Source of the DNA: Phocaeicola sp.
GTDB taxonomy: Bacteria; Bacteroidota; Bacteroidia; Bacteroidales; Bacteroidaceae
DNA: 7,882 nt
Reading direction: 5' to 3'
NCBI GenBank assembly: GCA_020026225.1
Contig: JAHHQU010000084.1
Location: 1 to 7,882 of the forward strand
This document shows positions 5,610 to 7,882 of the stretch, piece by piece (within the stretch, counting starts at the first letter, position 1; each line of letters starts with the position of its first letter). The notes beneath the pieces were generated by a model. The model ran no database searches. It had not been told where the DNA came from and worked only from the letters and a program-made list of their open reading frames with translations. A program made the translations under genes and the position numbers.

Positions 5610-7067
5610 ATGAGCGAGATTCTATCATTGGCTCCACAAAATGTGTGGAAAAATTTTTATGCATTGACTCAAGTTCCACGTCCTTCAGGTCATTTGGAAA
5701 AGATTCAAGCATTTTTGTTGGACTTCGGTAAGAATGCAGGTCTTGAAACATTCAAAGACGAAGCAGGTAATATTATTTATTTGAAACCGGCTACTCCGGG
5801 TATGGAAAACCGTAAAACTGTTATTCTTCAGGCTCACATGGATATGGTTCCTCAGAAAACTAAAGAAACAGTTCATGATTTTGAAAAAGATCCTATCCAA
5901 ACTTATATTGACGGCGAATGGGTAAAGGCTAAAGGTACTACTTTAGGCTCTGACGATGGTATGGGTGTTGCAGCCATCATGTCTGTTATGGAAGACAAAA
6001 CCTTACAACATGGTCCATTGGTTGCCTTGATTACAGCAGATGAAGAAACAGGTATGTATGGTGCTTTTGGTTTGAAACCTGGTACTATCGACGGAGATAT
6101 CCTTTTGAATCTGGATTCAGAAGATGAAGGTGAACTTTATATTGGCTGTGCTGGTGGTGAAGATTTGACTGCTACTTTGGAATATAAAGAAGAAGAAACA
6201 GATCCTGAAGATGTTGCCTTGAAGATTGACTTGAAAGGTTTGCGTGGTGGTCATTCTGGTATTCAGATTGGTTGGGGACATGCAAATGCCAATAAGTTGA
6301 TGGCTCGTTTCTTGAATCAGGTGATTACTTATGATGAGGCATGTTTGGTTTCATGGGAAGGCGGTAACATGCGTAATGCGATTCCTCGTGAATGTGAAGT
6401 GGTGATTACTGTGCCTGCTTCAGAAGTTGAAGATGTATTGGCGTTTGTTGGAGAATGTGAACAGGTATGGCGTGATGAATATGCAACTATCGAAGATGGT
6501 TTGAGTTTTACAGCTGAAAAAATTGATCTTCCTAAGTACATGGTTCCAGATGAAATCCGTGATAATTTGGTAGATGCTGTCTTTGCTTGTCCTAATGGAG
6601 TAGAGCGTTTTATTCCTACTATCCCTGATACAGTAGAAACTTCTTCTAATTTAGCCATTGTATCTATCGGTGGTGGTAAGGCTGCTGTAAAGGTATTGAC
6701 TCGCAGCTCACGCGATTCAATGAAGGATTATAGAAATACTGCTATTGAAAGCTGTTTCTCTATGGCTGGTATGCAGGTTGAACGTAGTGGTAGCTATTCT
6801 GGCTGGGAACCGAATGTGAATTCTCCAATTCTTCATGCGATGAAGCAGTCTTACAAGGAACAGTTTGGTGAAGAACCTGCTGTGAAAGTGATTCATGCAG
6901 GTTTAGAGTGTGGCATCATCGGTGCGGTTATTCCTGGATTGGATATGATCTCATTTGGTCCTACTTTGCAGTGTCCTCATACTCCGGAAGAACGCTGTAA
7001 TATTCCTACTGTAAAGAAGTTCTATGAATTCTTGATTGCAACTTTGGAAAATACACCGGTTAAATAA
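5610..7067 (+). CDS. pepD: Cytosolic aminoacyl-histidine (nonspecific) dipeptidase, M20C
   Basis: A zinc-dependent dipeptidase that splits Xaa-His and many other unblocked dipeptides in the cytosol, supplying free amino acids. The 485 residues match the usual family length and there is no signal peptide. By analogy with characterised PepD enzymes, the zinc ligands and catalytic residues are all visible: H76 and D78 in LQAHMDMV, D115 in LGSDDGMG, the catalytic E145 and ligand E146 in TADEETG, D169 in LNLDSEDEG, and H457 in QCPHTPEER. The lid/dimerisation domain occupies about 190-390, beginning near the conserved GLRGGHSG (209-216). The ATG at 5610 follows an A-rich leader with no Shine-Dalgarno. 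Thirteen bases separate it from the upstream membrane-protein gene with no promoter or terminator seen between, so they are probably co-transcribed; the terminator at 7105-7145 closes the unit. Unlike PepT or PepV, the closest match is clearly the PepD type. Confidence 0.96.
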   Translation: MSEILSLAPQNVWKNFYALTQVPRPSGHLEKIQAFLLDFGKNAGLETFKDEAGNIIYLKPATPGMENRKTVILQAHMDMVPQKTKETVHDFEKDPIQTYIDGEWVKAKGTTLGSDDGMGVAAIMSVMEDKTLQHGPLVALITADEETGMYGAFGLKPGTIDGDILLNLDSEDEGELYIGCAGGEDLTATLEYKEEETDPEDVALKIDLKGLRGGHSGIQIGWGHANANKLMARFLNQVITYDEACLVSWEGGNMRNAIPRECEVVITVPASEVEDVLAFVGECEQVWRDEYATIEDGLSFTAEKIDLPKYMVPDEIRDNLVDAVFACPNGVERFIPTIPDTVETSSNLAIVSIGGGKAAVKVLTRSSRDSMKDYRNTAIESCFSMAGMQVERSGSYSGWEPNVNSPILHAMKQSYKEQFGEEPAVKVIHAGLECGIIGAVIPGLDMISFGPTLQCPHTPEERCNIPTVKKFYEFLIATLENTPVK

Positions 7068-7104
7068 CCACGGATGATTATTGTACGATAATTTTTTTGA
7101 GATT

Positions 7105-7145
7105 AAAAGGCTGGATTCCTTCATCAATAAGGGATCCAGCCTTTT
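7105..7145 (+). terminator. Intrinsic terminator after pepD
   Basis: A 15-bp stem (7105-7119 with 7131-7145) with one G-U pair and an 11-base loop; the core is GGCTGGAT with ATCCAGCC. The distal strand ends in CTTTTTAATTT, a proper U tract. It begins 38 bp after the pepD stop and should end the flippase-like/pepD transcript. Confidence 0.9.
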
Positions 7146-7146
7146 T

Positions 7147-7345
7147 AATTTGGAAACAAGAAGCCAATAATCGTGGATAATTTCTGATAGGTGACCGACA
7201 GACTTGTTGCAATACTTTCTTTATCTATGAAAAAATGGTTAGAAAAGATGTAGATTTAAAAGAATGAAGACAAAACTTAAGGAAGAACAAGTAAGAAAAG
7301 CAATATTCTGCTTTGCAGATGGTCTGTAACGTTTAAAAAAAGCCA
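7147..7345. other. Intergenic stretch with no recognised gene
   Basis: This is the bulk of the 366-bp gap between pepD and the permease. Beyond CCAATAATCGTGG at 7164-7176, which can pair with sequence just after pepD, I see only very short open frames (an 8-codon one near 7228 and a 21-codon one at 7264-7329) and AT-rich sequence. No tRNA, known riboswitch or repeat was recognised. Confidence 0.5.
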
Positions 7346-7353
7346 TATCTTTG
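7346..7353 (+). promoter_or_regulatory. Bacteroides promoter for the NCS2 permease gene
   Basis: TATCTTTG is a perfect -7 match (TAnnTTTG). TCTG at 7323-7326, 19 bp upstream, matches three of four bases of the -33 TTTG at the accepted spacing. Transcription would start near 7359, leaving a leader of about 75 bases before the ATG at 7434. Confidence 0.7.
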
Positions 7354-7371
7354 CAGCTTTAAAAAACTAAC

Positions 7372-7419
7372 AGACATTTTGCTCCAGTTGTCAAGTCATT
7401 TTCAGGCGTGACATTGTCT
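7372..7419 (+). promoter_or_regulatory. Structured 5' leader of the permease mRNA
   Basis: Short complementary segments sit in the leader: AGACA (7372-7376), TGTCA (7389-7393), TGACA (7409-7413) and TGTCT (7415-7419). The outer and inner pairs can nest, or AGACA can pair in part with the second segment instead. The stems are only 4-5 bp, so this may be chance. It matches no riboswitch class I recognise. Confidence 0.25.
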
Positions 7420-7433
7420 TAAAAAACAAATTT

Positions 7434-7882
7434 ATGGATAATAAAGATGCAGGTGTGCAGCAGGTTAACACAGACCTGATTTACAAATTGAACGATCGTC
7501 CTCCTTTGAAGGAAACGATATTTGCGGCATTACAACATTTATTGGCTGTATTTGTGGCTATCATTACTCCTCCTTTGATCATTTCAGGAGCTTTGAAACT
7601 CGATGTGGAGACTACGGGATTTTTGGTCTCTATGTCTTTGTTTGCATCGGGTATTTCTACATTCATTCAATGTAAACGAGTCGGACCCTTGGGGTGTGGT
7701 CTCTTGTGTATTCAAGGAACCAGTTATTCTTTTATTGGTCCTATCATTTCTGCAGGAATGGTAGGAGGTTTAGCGTCTGTTTTCGGGGCAATTATTGCTG
7801 CATCAAGTGTGGAAATGGTGGTGAGTGTAATTAGTCGTCCCTTAAAAAGCCCATTTTTGCGAGATATTGTTCAAGCACAGTA
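7434..7882 (+). CDS. NCS2 xanthine/uracil-type permease, N-terminal part
   Basis: The first 149 codons of a nucleobase permease of the NCS2 (nucleobase-ascorbate transporter) family, cut by the right edge of the window. These inner-membrane symporters import xanthine, uric acid or uracil with H+ or Na+. Visible landmarks are the first helix with the conserved Q34-H35 pair followed by VAIITPPLIISG (41-52), a second helix near 62-79, and IQGTSYSFIGPI (93-104), typical of the xanthine/urate branch. The signature motif that distinguishes substrates lies beyond the window, so xanthine versus urate or uracil is unsettled; the TSYSFIGP stretch leans towards the purine group. The ATG at 7434 follows an A-rich leader (AAAAAACAAATTT) and is the first start after the promoter at 7346-7353. 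The window ends after the first two bases (TA) of codon 150, presumably tyrosine because the protein should continue for about 300 residues. Confidence 0.9.
   Translation, partial: MDNKDAGVQQVNTDLIYKLNDRPPLKETIFAALQHLLAVFVAIITPPLIISGALKLDVETTGFLVSMSLFASGISTFIQCKRVGPLGCGLLCIQGTSYSFIGPIISAGMVGGLASVFGAIIAASSVEMVVSVISRPLKSPFLRDIVQAQ

Noticed and set aside
6329..6658. Leftward open frame inside pepD
   Set aside because: It is a shadow of pepD, which has all active-site residues in its own frame.
7264..7329. 21-codon open frame (starting MKTKLKEEQ) before the permease promoter
   Set aside because: Very short, no promoter or ribosome site of its own, and its stop falls between the -33 and -7 of the permease promoter. 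A leader peptide would have to lie downstream of that promoter.
7481..7666. Leftward open frame inside the permease
   Set aside because: The rightward frame encodes clear NCS2 motifs over the same bases.
1..7882. Search for a novel defence, mobile or biosynthetic system
   Set aside because: All six substantial genes belong to familiar housekeeping or widely conserved families. There are no repeats-with-spacers arrays, transposases, integrases, toxin-antitoxin pairs or reverse transcriptases.

Overview
The window looks like ordinary chromosomal DNA from a member of the Bacteroidota, most likely Bacteroides, Phocaeicola or a close relative. Three things point there. Upstream regions carry perfect matches to the Bacteroides -7 promoter element TAnnTTTG. 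Start codons lack clear Shine-Dalgarno sequences and follow A-rich leaders instead. The gene set is also typical: a DUF349 repeat protein, a CBS-domain MgtE, RsmA, a flippase-like membrane protein and a PepD/M20C dipeptidase. I cannot name the species from sequence alone.

Layout. Bases 1-114 hold no convincing gene. A strong hairpin (115-154) ends the first leftward unit. Three genes point left: a five-repeat DUF349 protein of unknown function (174-1973), the magnesium channel MgtE (2238-3578) and the 16S rRNA dimethyltransferase RsmA (3614-4423). rsmA and mgtE are 35 bp apart and probably share a transcript. The 264-bp gap between mgtE and the DUF349 gene contains a 19-bp-stem hairpin and two imperfect direct repeats, and probably separates two transcription units. 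From a divergent control region (4424-4570), a flippase-like integral membrane protein (4571-5596) and the dipeptidase PepD (5610-7067) run right, separated by only 13 bp and closed by a clear intrinsic terminator (7105-7145). After a 366-bp gap with its own promoter and a structured leader, the first 149 codons of an NCS2 xanthine/uracil-type permease (7434-7882) run off the right edge.

Function. The genes serve separate housekeeping roles: ribosome maturation (RsmA), Mg2+ homeostasis (MgtE), dipeptide breakdown (PepD), nucleobase uptake (NCS2), plus two proteins whose role is not known in detail (DUF349 protein and flippase-like protein). I saw no mobile element, CRISPR array, phage gene, tRNA or rRNA, and no sign of a novel multi-gene system. 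The items most worth a second look are regulatory: back-to-back -7 elements embedded in one inverted repeat between rsmA and the membrane-protein gene, a nearby 14-bp palindrome, a TTG start followed by A8/A7 tracts, a hairpin that pairs better on the strand opposite the genes around it, and a leader with alternative pairings before the permease.
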